Of a stretch of 64,000 bases of DNA, positions 23,685-31,917 are shown piece after piece. The translations under genes were made by a program, and so were the position numbers. The stretch is from NCBI RefSeq assembly GCF_025148285.1, contig NZ_CP102268.1, positions 930,001 through 994,000 of the forward strand, given 5' to 3'. Within the stretch, counting starts at the first letter, position 1; each line of letters opens with the position of its first letter. Source of the DNA: Marvinbryantia formatexigens DSM 14469. Its GTDB lineage: Bacteria > Bacillota > Clostridia > Lachnospirales > Lachnospiraceae. The notes beneath the pieces are model-generated. The model was given only the letters and a program-made list of their open reading frames with translations. It was not told the origin of the DNA and did no database searches.

Positions 23685-24569
23685 ATGAATATTGAGAATT
23701 TAAAAACATTTATTACACTTTCCGAGCTGAAGAATTTTACCCAGACTGCCGACCGCTACTATATCGTGCAGTCAACCGTTACCAACCGCATCATGGAGCT
23801 GGAAAAAGGGCTTGGTAAAAAGCTTTTTATCCGCAACCGCAAAAACGTTGAGCTGACGGAGGAGGGGCTTCATTTTCTGAGCTATGCAAAACGCATTGTC
23901 GCCCTGGAGGCTTCCGCGATAGAGGAACTCAGTATGCTTCACACCTTTTCCGAATCGCTGCGTATCGGCACCGTGAATACTGTATATGACTGCTACCTCG
24001 GACAGCCGATTATGGACTACATCCGCAATCACAAGGATATTTCGCTGAAAGTCATCATCGACCACTCCGGCACGCTGCTGCGTATGCTGCAGGACGGTAC
24101 GCTGGACCTGGCGTTTACATATATCCCCCTGAAAAAAGCCGGCTTCATCTGCAAGCCGTTTCACACCGACGACCTGGTGCTTGTCACCTCGCCGGTCCAC
24201 CAGGAATACAAGGACGGCGTCCGCCAGTCGCAGCTCCCGGATTTGAATTATCTTTACTGTGATTTTATGATTCAGGACAACGGCACCTTTATCCGCGACC
24301 TGTTCCCGAAAAATTATTCCTTCCCCTTTGAGATTGACAAGCTGACGCATCTGCTGCCGTACCTTCTTGAGGGAATCGGCTGCACATTTCTCCCGCGCAC
24401 GCTTGTGCAGAATTATCTGGATGAAGGAAAGCTGATTTCCATTCCGCTGCTCGATTTCGAAGCGCCGACCATCCAGAATCACATTGTAATTCCGGAAAAC
24501 CGGATAGACAGTCATGCGCTTGGCCTTTTCCTGGAAAGCGTCGGAGCTGACACGGAGGATACAGTATGA
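23685..24569 (+). CDS. LysR family regulator, divergent to lysA
   Basis: A 294-residue LysR-type regulator. The N-terminal winged helix is clear (LKTFITLSELKNFTQTADRYYIVQSTVTNRIMELEKGLGKKLF), and the C-terminal periplasmic-binding-like effector domain follows from about residue 90. From its divergent position it probably controls lysA in response to diaminopimelate or lysine; that is inference from arrangement. Its stop overlaps the start of the next small membrane gene (ATGA at 24566-24569). Confidence 0.9.
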   Translation: MNIENLKTFITLSELKNFTQTADRYYIVQSTVTNRIMELEKGLGKKLFIRNRKNVELTEEGLHFLSYAKRIVALEASAIEELSMLHTFSESLRIGTVNTVYDCYLGQPIMDYIRNHKDISLKVIIDHSGTLLRMLQDGTLDLAFTYIPLKKAGFICKPFHTDDLVLVTSPVHQEYKDGVRQSQLPDLNYLYCDFMIQDNGTFIRDLFPKNYSFPFEIDKLTHLLPYLLEGIGCTFLPRTLVQNYLDEGKLISIPLLDFEAPTIQNHIVIPENRIDSHALGLFLESVGADTEDTV

Positions 24570-24805
24570 AAAAAACAAAACGCATTCTTGCTCTGACAGG
24601 CGTCGTCCTGCTGGTTCTTTTATACGTCTTCACACTGATTTTTGCGCTGATCGACAGCCCCTGGGCATACGATATGTTTAAAATCAGCCTTGGCACAACA
24701 ATTATCCTTCCGGTACTGCTCTATGTATACAATCTGATGTACCGTTTATTAAAGCATGATGGCGAAAACGAGGGAGGGTCTGATGATAAACACCGTAATC
24801 TTTGA
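24566..24805 (+). CDS. Small two-helix membrane protein
   Basis: A 79-residue protein with two hydrophobic helices (residues ~10-28 and ~40-60) and a charged C terminus. It overlaps the LysR gene by four bases and its own end overlaps the HAD gene start, so it sits in a tightly coupled three-gene unit. I do not recognise it. Confidence 0.7.
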   Translation: MKKTKRILALTGVVLLVLLYVFTLIFALIDSPWAYDMFKISLGTTIILPVLLYVYNLMYRLLKHDGENEGGSDDKHRNL

Positions 24806-25382
24806 TATCGGAAATGTACTGGTCGCCTACGACTGGCAGAGCAGTCTGAGATCCTACGGATTCTCCGCAGAAAAATATGAAACGCTCGCCGATGCCGTCT
24901 ACCGGCACAGCGACTGGAACGAGATGGACCGCGGCGTGCTGACCACAGAAGAGGTCACAGCGCGTTTTATCAGCCACGCTCCGCAGTACGCGGATGATAT
25001 CCGCCGTCTGGTTGCAGATATCGGCAGGACGATTTATCAGTATCCCTACACAAAATCGCTGCTGCAGAGGCTGCGTGATGCCGGATACCGGCTGTATTAT
25101 CTCTCCAATTACGGGGAATACGGGCGCAGCCGCACCGAAGACGCCCTGGATTTTATCCCGCTGATGGATGGCGGACTGTTTTCCTACGAGGTGCAGATGG
25201 TCAAGCCGAACCGCTGGATTTATGCAGAGCTTTGCCGCCGCTTTCAGATTTGTCCTGAGGAAGCCGTTTTCTTTGACGACAACCCTGCAAATGTGCAGGC
25301 GGCAAGGGAAATGGGACTGCAGGCTGAGGTCTTCTCTTCCCCGGAGGATGTACTTGCAAGGCTTGCAATAAGTGATAAATAA
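24783..25382 (+). CDS. HAD family phosphatase
   Basis: A 199-residue haloacid dehalogenase-fold hydrolase of the YihX/HAD-IA type. Motif I is FDIGNVLVAYDW with the nucleophile Asp. Motif II is the Ser/Asn region LSNYGEYGRS. The motif III Lys is in QMVKPNRWIY. Motif IV is VFFDDNPANVQAAREMG. The start at 24783 was chosen for GGGAGGG at 24771-24777. It is the third gene of the lysR unit and ends before a bidirectional terminator. The substrate is probably a small sugar or nucleotide phosphate (family inference). Confidence 0.88.
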   Translation: MINTVIFDIGNVLVAYDWQSSLRSYGFSAEKYETLADAVYRHSDWNEMDRGVLTTEEVTARFISHAPQYADDIRRLVADIGRTIYQYPYTKSLLQRLRDAGYRLYYLSNYGEYGRSRTEDALDFIPLMDGGLFSYEVQMVKPNRWIYAELCRRFQICPEEAVFFDDNPANVQAAREMGLQAEVFSSPEDVLARLAISDK

Positions 25383-25398
25383 CATTTTATCTGAAGAA

Positions 25399-25436
25399 AA
25401 CGACCGGATTCCCTCACAGGTTTCCGGTCGTTTCTT
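25399..25436. terminator. Bidirectional terminator between HAD and XRE genes
   Basis: A 10-bp stem (25399-25408 with 25423-25432), flanked by an A-run on one side and TTTCTT on the other. It serves the convergent genes ending at 25382 and 25446. Confidence 0.8.
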
Positions 25437-25445
25437 AATATGCTC

Positions 25446-25682
25446 TTATTCATGTTCCTTCTCTCTGGGGTAACGTTTCTTTATATCCGTCCGCTCCAGA
25501 AGATAATCCGTACTCACATCATGAAAATCCGCAAGCTTTACCAGAATGTCCAAAGGCATCATACTGTCTGCATTTTCATAACGGCTGTACGTCCGCTGTG
25601 TGATGTTCAGCGTGTGCGCCATTTTCGCCTGTGTCAGGTCTCTGTCTTCCCGCAACTCCCGAATTCTTTTATACTGTTTCAT
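25446..25682 (-). CDS. XRE family helix-turn-helix regulator
   Basis: A 78-residue single-domain Cro/C1-type DNA-binding protein (IRELREDRDLTQAKMAHTLNITQRTYSRYENADSMMPLDILVKLADF). AAGGAG lies 10 bases before the chosen ATG. The domain is complete and ends in a charged tail. It stands alone between a terminator and purA, and its target is unknown. Confidence 0.85.
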   Translation of the reverse strand: MKQYKRIRELREDRDLTQAKMAHTLNITQRTYSRYENADSMMPLDILVKLADFHDVSTDYLLERTDIKKRYPREKEHE

Positions 25683-25815
25683 AATGTCCTGACTCCTTTG
25701 CATCTGTCAAACATTATAAGCCAGTCAGAATCCGTCTGCAAGGATTTGGGGCGCATTCGCTAGTCATTTTTCGTCTATGTTTATTTTACATTCAATATGT
25801 TATTTTTCACAGAAA

Positions 25816-27090
25816 TTACCGATAAATAATATCGTTTCTTCCCGGTCCGTTTGAAATCATGGTAATCGGAAAGCCGATTTCCTTCTCCACAAATTCAATG
25901 TAGTTCCGGCAATTTTCCGGAAGCTCCGCGTATGTCCTGATTCCGCGGATGTCTGTCTTCCAGCCCGGAAGCCTTTTCAGCACCGGCTTCGCTTTCTGCA
26001 GCTTCGGCGTTGTCGGGAAATCAGTCGTCACTTCCCCGTCAATCTCATAGCCTACGCACACCGGAATCTCGTCCAGATAGCCAAGGACATCCAGCACCGT
26101 AAATGCCACATCCGTTGTTCCCTGCAGGCGGCATCCGTATTTTGATGCAACGCAGTCAAACCAGCCCATGCGGCGCGGTCTGCCGGTCGTAGCGCCGTAC
26201 TCGCCGCCGTCTCCGCCTCTGCGGCGCAGCTCATCCGCTTCCTCTCCGAAAATCTCACTGACAAAAGCACCTGCGCCGACCGCGCTGGAGTATGCTTTTA
26301 CCACCGTAACGATCTTTTTGATTTCGTATGGCGGGATGCCTGCCCCGATTGCACCATAAGCCGCCAGCGTGGAGGAAGAAGTAACCATCGGGTAAATGCC
26401 GTGGTCCGGATCCTTCAGGGAACCAAGCTGCCCCTCCAGCAGAATATTCTTTCCTTCTTTAATGGCGTTCCACAAAAAGGCGGAAGTATCGCACACATAA
26501 GGCGCAATCATTTCCCGGTAGGAATCCAGCTCCTTCAGCAGCTCCTCCGGCTTAATTGCCGGTTTGTGATAAAGATGCTCAAAAATAACATTTTTCTGTT
26601 CACAGATGCGGTAAACCTTTTCCTTCAGCAGCTCCTCATCGAACAGCTCGCTTACCTGGAAACCAATCTTCGCATATTTATCGGAATAAAACGGCGCAAT
26701 CCCGGATTTTGTGGACCCAAAAGATTTCCCCGCCAGACGTTCCTCCTCATACTGGTCCTGCAGTATGTGATATGACATCACTATCTGCGCACGGTCTGAC
26801 ACCAGAATCTTCGGCATCGGGACGCCGCGCTCCACTATACTTTTTATTTCATTAAACAGTACCGGAATGTTCAGCGCAACACCATTTCCAATAATGCTGG
26901 TGGTATGCCCGTAAAACACGCCGGACGGCAAAGTATGCAGCGCAAATTTCCCATAATCATTTACAATGGTGTGTCCTGCATTTGCTCCGCCCTGAAAGCG
27001 CACAATAATGTCCGCCTTTTCTGCAAGCATATCTGTAATCTTGCCTTTTCCCTCGTCTCCCCAGTTTGCTCCTACTACTGCCTGTACCAT
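25816..27090 (-). CDS. purA: Adenylosuccinate synthetase
   Basis: GTP-dependent enzyme joining IMP and aspartate, the first committed step to AMP. The 424-residue length is normal. The P-loop-like GDEGKGK lies near the N terminus (VVGANWGDEGKGKITDM), and FQGGANAGHTIV and the IMP/GTP-binding segments follow. ATG at 27090 is chosen because GGAGG precedes it; the in-frame ATG four codons earlier lacks a site. The partner adenylosuccinate lyase (purB) is at 42203-43636. Confidence 0.96.
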   Translation of the reverse strand: MVQAVVGANWGDEGKGKITDMLAEKADIIVRFQGGANAGHTIVNDYGKFALHTLPSGVFYGHTTSIIGNGVALNIPVLFNEIKSIVERGVPMPKILVSDRAQIVMSYHILQDQYEEERLAGKSFGSTKSGIAPFYSDKYAKIGFQVSELFDEELLKEKVYRICEQKNVIFEHLYHKPAIKPEELLKELDSYREMIAPYVCDTSAFLWNAIKEGKNILLEGQLGSLKDPDHGIYPMVTSSSTLAAYGAIGAGIPPYEIKKIVTVVKAYSSAVGAGAFVSEIFGEEADELRRRGGDGGEYGATTGRPRRMGWFDCVASKYGCRLQGTTDVAFTVLDVLGYLDEIPVCVGYEIDGEVTTDFPTTPKLQKAKPVLKRLPGWKTDIRGIRTYAELPENCRNYIEFVEKEIGFPITMISNGPGRNDIIYR

Positions 27091-27180
27091 AAGTACCTCC
27101 ATTCTCCGGGCGCATACGCCCGTCCGTTATCCGCAGACATTATACTACAACTATTCCGGAAACGCAAGTAATACTGAAAC

Positions 27181-27320
27181 TTAGCAAAAAAAGTGATTCT
27201 CTCTTTGTTCCGGGGTCAGCCGCTCCATTGCATCATATTCCGCTTTCCGAATCTGGGGGATGATTTCATCCGCAAATTTCCGGATATCCTCTTACCTCCG
27301 GCGTGATCTGTCCAAAAAAA
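27181..27320 (-). pseudogene. 3' remnant of an unidentified gene
   Basis: Minus-strand reading gives a C-terminal-like sequence (KFADEIIPQIRKAEYDAME then LTPEQRENHFFC and stop at 27181). An in-frame stop lies just upstream and another frame continues it (ITPEVRGYPE), so the frame is broken. It belongs to the decayed cluster that runs to 29.2 kb. The parent gene is not recognised. Confidence 0.45.
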
Positions 27321-27380
27321 CGATATCTACAAGAGAAACACCGGACACCGCTGCTGAATAGCCGTTCCGAAGGAGCCGTA

Positions 27381-27497
27381 TTACAGCTTGCTGTATCCTT
27401 CATCGCTGACCGGCTCCAGCCATTCGTTGGAGGCTCCCTCTGCTGGAACCTCTACTTTCTTATCTCCCATAGGGAATACACTTGTTATTTTTTCCAT
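27381..27497 (-). pseudogene. 38-codon remnant, gene start plus abrupt stop
   Basis: It begins MEKITSVFPMGDKKVEVPAE with a proper AAAGGAG site and ends after 38 codons at TAA 27381. The N terminus resembles cupin or carboxymuconolactone-type proteins found beside aldo/keto reductases in Lachnospiraceae, and most of the protein would be missing. The call as a remnant rests on that resemblance and on the decayed neighbours. Confidence 0.4.
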
Positions 27498-27502
27498 GAT
27501 TT

Positions 27503-27883
27503 TTACTCCTTTTCTTTCACCAGATAGCGCAGCCAGACGCTTCCGCCGTTCCTGACCTCCGCGCTCTGCAGCGAAAAGCAGACCGGCATTTCCGGGGCAA
27601 ACCCGCCCTTCGCGGAAAACAGCGCCGGGGTATTCGTAGAACCATCCGCAGCTGCGGCAATGACAACACTCACTTCATCACACATTCCAGCCTGTATAAA
27701 AGACCAGTTCAGGACGCCGCCACCGCCAAGCATCAGCGTTTCAATGCCAAACAGTTTTTTGCCGAAAGAAATATTGTAAAACACATCTCCGGCGGCGCTG
27801 CCTTCCGGTGTTTCCATGTATTTCCCCATGATCTTCCCATCCAGAGAAGTCATCATATAGCAAAAAATATAAGGTCTGTTCAT
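27503..27883 (-). pseudogene. RibD-C/dihydrofolate reductase-like protein with internal deletion
   Basis: Open frame of 126 codons starting MNRPYIFCYMMTSLDGKIMG. The N-terminal ~40 residues and the C-terminal ~80 (GIETLMLGGGGVLNWSFIQAGMCDE and SVWLRYLVKE) match the two ends of a family that is normally about 230 residues. The middle ~100 residues are missing at the junction NISFGKKLFG. The frame and the AAAGGA site survive. Loss of the middle removes much of the nucleotide-binding fold, so it is probably non-functional. Confidence 0.75.
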
Positions 27884-27912
27884 CTTCTTGTTTCCTTTCA
27901 TTCTATCGTTTT

Positions 27913-28743
27913 TTAATCCTGCGGCTTTAACGGACCGTAAAAATAACTGGACGTTGCCCCGCCGTCAATCAGGAAGGTAGAACCGGTGATAAAGGCTCCC
28001 TTGTCGCTCATTAACAGCTCCGCCACATTTGCCACTTCATCTGCGGTTCCCGGACGTCCCGCCGGGCAGTTTGCAAACATATTCTTGTAGAAATCACCGC
28101 GGGGACCGTTAAATTCATCAATCGCCAGCGGCGTCACAATAATGCCGGGGGCAATATCATTGATACGGGCGCCCCGCTTGCCCCACTTAACAGCTTCCGC
28201 CATCACCCGCTTCTCATTGCAGCGTTTCGCCATCTGATAAGCGTGCAGCGTATCCCGGATGTTTTCCGGCTGCAGCAGGGGAAGATTCAGCAATTCTTCC
28301 GTTGGCGTAGTAGCTAAAAGTTCATCTTCCTCGTCTGTCAGAGCAGGCATACGCCACCCGGACTGGCTGGAAATCGTCACGCCTACACCGCCTTTTTTAA
28401 TGACTTTTCCGACTTCCTCAAGCAGCACCGCCGTACCGTACAAATCTACTTTAAGAATCGCTTCAATCGGCGCCTGACTGGGAGAAACGCCCGCCGCATT
28501 GACCAGCATGGAGATTTCCCCATATTTTTTTGCTTCTTCAATCAGATTCAGAATGGATTCACGGGAAGATAAATCCATTTCCACCGGAACTGTATCAAAT
28601 CCGGCATCGTTCATGGTTTTGGAAATCGCCTCTGCGTTTTCCAGTTTCTTATCGCCAACCACAATTTTCATCCCGTAGCCCATTCTTCTGGCAATCGCCA
28701 TACCAATCTGTCCGGCGCCAGTTAAAATCATTACATCCTTCAT
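27913..28743 (-). CDS. Short-chain dehydrogenase/reductase
   Basis: An intact 276-residue SDR and the only complete gene in its cluster. The cofactor motif TGAGQIGMAIARRMG has the G-x3-G-x-G form. NAAGVSPSQAP, the catalytic Ser in SSQSGWRMPA and the Y-x3-K as YQMAKRCNEKRV are present. A lid insertion lies between the Ser and Tyr. The C terminus (GAFITGSTFLIDGGATSSY) is typical. AAGGAGA precedes the ATG. A fragment nearly identical to its 3' end occurs at 63745-63801. The likely regulator is the divergent LysR at 29293. Confidence 0.9.
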   Translation of the reverse strand: MKDVMILTGAGQIGMAIARRMGYGMKIVVGDKKLENAEAISKTMNDAGFDTVPVEMDLSSRESILNLIEEAKKYGEISMLVNAAGVSPSQAPIEAILKVDLYGTAVLLEEVGKVIKKGGVGVTISSQSGWRMPALTDEEDELLATTPTEELLNLPLLQPENIRDTLHAYQMAKRCNEKRVMAEAVKWGKRGARINDIAPGIIVTPLAIDEFNGPRGDFYKNMFANCPAGRPGTADEVANVAELLMSDKGAFITGSTFLIDGGATSSYFYGPLKPQD

Positions 28744-28758
28744 TGTATTTCTCCTTTC

Positions 28759-28942
28759 TTACAGTTTCCCGCCAAAGACCGGGAATCCGCTGTATTCGCC
28801 GTAGTCCTCAATTTGCTCCATCGTTTTTAGGATTTCCATGTCAGCATCGGAAATCACAAAATCTACCTCTGCGTTGTTTTGCATATGTTCCGGGTTTGCA
28901 GTTTTCGGAAGGGGAAGCAGCCCAAGCTGCATTAAAAATCAT
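28759..28942 (-). pseudogene. Aldo/keto reductase remnant
   Basis: The minus strand from about 28930 encodes LGLLPLPKTANPEHMQNN and continues to SGFPVFGGKL with stop at 28759. This is the C terminus of a large-family aldo/keto reductase. Just upstream an ATG at 28942 with GGAGG remains, but only a few codons separate it from the C-terminal part and the frame shifts. About 220 residues with the TIM-barrel and catalytic Tyr are gone. Confidence 0.75.
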
Positions 28943-28961
28943 TTTTTACATCCTCCAGTTA

Positions 28962-29172
28962 TTATTTTTTTATTTCTTCCAGACACTCTTTGATTTCCGG
29001 TTCTGCGTAATTCACGCTCGCGCCTCTCAAAGCAAGTCCTTTTCCAATCTGCGCCGGTCAGCTTTTGAAGAAGCCCCGCTGCAATTTCCGTATTGCCGAT
29101 GTCCAGCTTTCTGATCGTACCGCTCACATAGTTTTCATCCTTGCGCGAGAAGTACACAATCATCTCTGCCAT
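28962..29172 (-). pseudogene. Flavodoxin remnant with internal deletion and frameshift
   Basis: It starts MAEMIVYFSRKDENYVSGT with AAGGAG upstream and runs to LLQKLTGAD, the N-terminal part of a clostridial flavodoxin. The sequence then jumps frame into GKGLALRGASVNYAEPEI and ECLEEIKK with stop at 28962, the C terminus of the same family. About 90 residues including the FMN loops are missing. Confidence 0.75.
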
Positions 29173-29221
29173 CTCACCTGCTCCTTTCTTTTGTTCTGTC
29201 TCCATTATAAACTCTTTTTTC

Positions 29222-29267
29222 TTGACTGAGAATCTCCGTTATGTTACCATAGTTTCAACTTAAAGTT
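29222..29267 (+). promoter_or_regulatory. Promoter and palindromic operator of the LysR gene
   Basis: TTGACT (29222-29227) and TACCAT (29245-29250), 17 bases apart, are followed by the perfect palindrome AACTTAAAGTT at 29257-29267. This sits in the divergent spacer with the flavodoxin remnant, the usual place for LysR autoregulation. Confidence 0.55.
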
Positions 29268-29292
29268 TAAAGTTTTCCAGGAGGTAACTCGT

Positions 29293-30180
29293 ATGTATAA
29301 CAGCCAGCTAACAGTTTTTGTCTGTGTTGCAGACTGTGGAAGCTTTTCTAAAGCGGCAGAAAAGCTGTTTATCTCCGCCACTGCCGTGATGAAACAGATT
29401 AATTCTTTGGAGAAGCATTTGAACTTAAAATTGATAGAAAGAACGCCCCGCGGAATCTTTTTAACCCCTGCGGGCGATGTGATTTACCGGGACGCCAAAT
29501 TTCTTTTTGACTATTCCAGACGTTCCATAGAAAACGCAAGACAAGCCATGAATATCTGCGATACAACTTTTTGTGTCGGAACCTCCATGCTGAATCCGGC
29601 AAAACCTTTTATGGATTTGTGGTACCGCGTCAACAAAGAATTTGCGAATTACAAGCTGCATCTTGTTCCTTTCGAGGATGACCATGAAGGCATCCTTTCA
29701 GAAATCGCACAGCTTGGAGAAAAATTTGACTTTCTTCTTGCTGTCTGTGACTCTAAACTCTGGCTTGATAAATGTAATATGCTGCCTTTGGGAAGATACC
29801 GAAAAATGTGCGCAGTCTCCAGAGAACATCCGCTGGCACAGAAAAAGCAGCTTGAAATTTCCGATCTGTATGGCGAAACCCTGATGATGGTAAAGCAGGG
29901 AGACTCCGAAGTGAATGACCGTATCCGCGAAGATTTAACCCGCAATCATCCGGCAATCCAGATTGAGGACACGCCGCATTTTTATGATATTTCTGTTTTT
30001 AATCGCTGTGTGGAAACCGGAAATGTCCTTTTAATTCTCGAATGTTGGAAAGACATCCATCCAGCTCTTGTAACAATTCCGGTAAACTGGGATTACAGTT
30101 CTCCCTATGGACTTCTGTATGCGCTTGATCCGCCGGAAGATGTGGTGCGGTTTGTAAACGAAGTGAAAAAACTGAAATAA
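29293..30180 (+). CDS. LysR family regulator
   Basis: A 295-residue LysR-type regulator with N-terminal helix-turn-helix (QLTVFVCVADCGSFSKAAEKLFISATAVMKQINSLEKHLN) and an effector-binding domain from about residue 90. GGAGG precedes the ATG. It is divergent to the decayed redox cluster (flavodoxin, aldo/keto reductase, SDR, reductase), which it presumably controlled. The regulator is intact while most of the targets are not. Confidence 0.9.
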   Translation: MYNSQLTVFVCVADCGSFSKAAEKLFISATAVMKQINSLEKHLNLKLIERTPRGIFLTPAGDVIYRDAKFLFDYSRRSIENARQAMNICDTTFCVGTSMLNPAKPFMDLWYRVNKEFANYKLHLVPFEDDHEGILSEIAQLGEKFDFLLAVCDSKLWLDKCNMLPLGRYRKMCAVSREHPLAQKKQLEISDLYGETLMMVKQGDSEVNDRIREDLTRNHPAIQIEDTPHFYDISVFNRCVETGNVLLILECWKDIHPALVTIPVNWDYSSPYGLLYALDPPEDVVRFVNEVKKLK

Positions 30181-30212
30181 CTCGTCAAAATAAATATGTA
30201 AAATCAAGTTCG

Positions 30213-30262
30213 CAAGCAATTTGGCAGGAATCCGTACCCGGATTTCCTGCCAAATTACTTGT
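30213..30262. terminator. Long imperfect hairpin after the LysR gene
   Basis: About 17 bp of nearly perfect complementarity around AATTTGGCAGGAA and TTCCTGCCAAATT with a short loop. There is only a weak T-run, so it may be a terminator or a boundary between the plus-strand LysR gene and minus-strand remnants. Confidence 0.6.
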
Positions 30263-30263
30263 T

Positions 30264-30515
30264 AATGACATATCCCCAAACCCCTGAGAGCATTGCCCGC
30301 TTGTAAGCAGAGCAGACTTTCCGTTTCTGTTCCAGAAGTCCGGCGTATTCCTCCCGCAGAGATTTGACGGAAAGCAACTTTGTAATGGGCGCTTCAAAGA
30401 CCGCCACATGCCGGTTGCCCGGATTGTTGGGCGGTCATCTTTCCCGACAAACACACAGGCCGGCTCGCCATGATACCGGGCTTCATAGAACAGACCTTCC
30501 CGAAATTCATTTTAA
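30264..30515 (-). pseudogene. Broken fragment, possibly of a conjugative-element gene
   Basis: Minus-strand frames give FYEARYHGEPACVFVGKDD and, after a shift, SLREEYAGLLEQKRKVCSAY ending near 30262. The second part resembles the helical C-terminal end of relaxases of conjugative transposons (inference from the KxEYAxLLxxKK pattern). No intact frame spans the region. Confidence 0.4.
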
Positions 30516-30521
30516 TATTAT

Positions 30522-31151
30522 TTACTCTCTTACAACACTGATGCGCTTCTGAATGTTTGCGCCGTTTATAATTTCATCTACCATTGCGATGGCATAGTCT
30601 GCATAGCTGATAATGCTCTCGCCCCTGGAATTGAGTGTTAATTCTTCACCGCCGGAAATGTATTTTCCGATGCGCTCGCCCTCCGCCTGAAAATCACCGG
30701 CAGGGCTGATATAGGTCCATCTGACGTCCTTCCGTTCCCGAAGCTCGCCCAGCGCCTTTGCCATAGCAGCTGCCAGCGGCTTGAAAATATCGGGGAAATC
30801 CGGACCATCTGCCACACAAACGGTATGTTCGGGATTTACATACAGGCTGCCAGCGCCGCCCACCACAAGCAGCCGGGTATCCGTACCGGAAAGGATATCG
30901 CACAAATGCTTCAAAGAGGTACTGTGCTGCGGCAGCGTATCTTCCGTCCATGCACCAAAGGCATCCACTACTGCGTCCAATCCTTTCAGATCATCAGCCG
31001 TCAGATCGAACAAATCCTTTTTCAGGACCTGCTTCGCTGCGGTTGTATTATCCGAGCGGACAATGGCTGTTACATCCAGTCCTCTGTCCACGGCTTCCTT
31101 TACAATAAGTCTTCCAGCTTTTCCATTTGCACAAATCACTGCTATCTTCAT
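30522..31151 (-). CDS. NAD(P)-binding oxidoreductase, NmrA/YwnB-like
   Basis: A 209-residue Rossmann protein of the atypical SDR type. The N terminus MKIAVICANGKAGRLIVKEA carries the nucleotide loop. VVDAFGAWTEDTL and LLVVGGAGSLYVNPEH follow, with a C-terminal YADYAIAMVDEI. No catalytic Tyr-x3-Lys is evident, as in redox-sensing NAD(P)-binding proteins. It is divergent from an HxlR regulator with matching operators in the spacer, the arrangement typical of YwnB-like genes responding to electrophile or redox stress. Confidence 0.85.
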   Translation of the reverse strand: MKIAVICANGKAGRLIVKEAVDRGLDVTAIVRSDNTTAAKQVLKKDLFDLTADDLKGLDAVVDAFGAWTEDTLPQHSTSLKHLCDILSGTDTRLLVVGGAGSLYVNPEHTVCVADGPDFPDIFKPLAAAMAKALGELRERKDVRWTYISPAGDFQAEGERIGKYISGGEELTLNSRGESIISYADYAIAMVDEIINGANIQKRISVVRE

Positions 31152-31227
31152 GTTAAATTCCTCCCTGTTTTATCATTACTTATTTGATCAAGCTTTGGAG
31201 CGGCCGTTCTCGTCAGCTCTTGTCTGT

Positions 31228-31256
31228 ATTATAAACAGAGCGGTTTCCACTGTAAA
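31228..31256 (-). promoter_or_regulatory. Promoter of the NmrA-like gene
   Basis: On the minus strand TTTACA (31256-31251) and a perfect TATAAT (31233-31228) with a 17-base spacer, 77 bp before the start codon. Confidence 0.75.
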
Positions 31257-31276
31257 GTAAGCACAATAATGTGCTG

Positions 31277-31296
31277 TAGTTACCAAAAGGGAACTA
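31277..31296. promoter_or_regulatory. Putative HxlR operator, site 1
   Basis: TAGTTACCAAAAGGGAACTA is an imperfect palindrome just upstream of the NmrA-like gene promoter. A second copy with nearly the same sequence lies at 31469-31488 before the HxlR gene. Paired sites on both sides of a divergent spacer point to the HxlR protein. Confidence 0.6.
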
Positions 31297-31395
31297 ATGG
31301 AAAGCTTCCCGGCAGATTATGGAATCCAAATTACAGACCGGCACCGGCTGGAATCAATAGCTGGAAACAATATCCAGAAGATTCTACCGCGTGCC

Positions 31396-31424
31396 TTGAC
31401 TTTCATCCGGCACAATGCTATGAT
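31396..31424 (+). promoter_or_regulatory. Promoter of the HxlR gene
   Basis: TTGACT at 31396-31401 and TATGAT at 31419-31424, 17 bases apart, 89 bp before the HxlR start. Confidence 0.75.
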
Positions 31425-31468
31425 ACATCCATAATGCCTATTCGTAATGCAGGCGTAATATTATGCTG

Positions 31469-31488
31469 TAGTTACCAAAAAGAAACTA
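31469..31488. promoter_or_regulatory. Putative HxlR operator, site 2
   Basis: TAGTTACCAAAAAGAAACTA, 17 of 20 bases identical to site 1 at 31277-31296. It lies between the HxlR promoter and its start codon, which would suit autorepression. Confidence 0.6.
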
Positions 31489-31512
31489 TGTATATATTGG
31501 GAGGTAAGCAGT

Positions 31513-31851
31513 ATGGCAGAACAGATTAATAAAAAGGAATTACCGGCCTGCCCGGTAGAAACTACCCTAACTCTTATAGGGGATAAATGGAAAGTATTGA
31601 TTCTCCGGGATTTGCTGCCCGGCACAAAGCGTTTTGGAGAGTTGAAAAAATCTATCGGAAATGTATCTCAGAAAGTATTAACTGCACAGCTTCGCGATAT
31701 GGAGGCAAACGGGCTCGTAAACCGTCATGTGTATGCAGAGGTGCCGCCAAGAGTAGAGTATTCTCTTACCGAGCTTGGGTACAGTCTGAAGCCTGTTCTT
31801 GATGCAATGTGGAATTGGGGCGAGGGCTACAAAGCATCCTATCATTCGTAA
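31513..31851 (+). CDS. HxlR family regulator
   Basis: A 112-residue winged-helix protein. The HxlR signature is complete: ACPVETTLTLIGDKWKVLILRDLL with the conserved Cys, then RFGELKKSIGNVSQKVLTAQLRDME, and PRVEYSLTELGYSL. The N-terminal Cys is the redox-sensing residue in YodB/HypR relatives. GGAGG precedes the ATG. It is divergent from the NmrA-like gene, which it probably represses through the two sites in the spacer. Confidence 0.9.
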   Translation: MAEQINKKELPACPVETTLTLIGDKWKVLILRDLLPGTKRFGELKKSIGNVSQKVLTAQLRDMEANGLVNRHVYAEVPPRVEYSLTELGYSLKPVLDAMWNWGEGYKASYHS

Positions 31852-31860
31852 AGCATATTG

Positions 31861-31885
31861 ACCAGCCGCTTTCAGGCTGGTTTTT
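31861..31885 (+). terminator. Terminator after the HxlR gene
   Basis: CCAGCC and GGCTGG form a stem followed by TTTTT. A degenerate copy of the same hairpin follows about 35 bp downstream (to 31917), another local duplication. Confidence 0.8.
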
Positions 31886-31917
31886 ATGTCAGCACCCGGT
31901 TTCAAGCTGGTTTTTGT

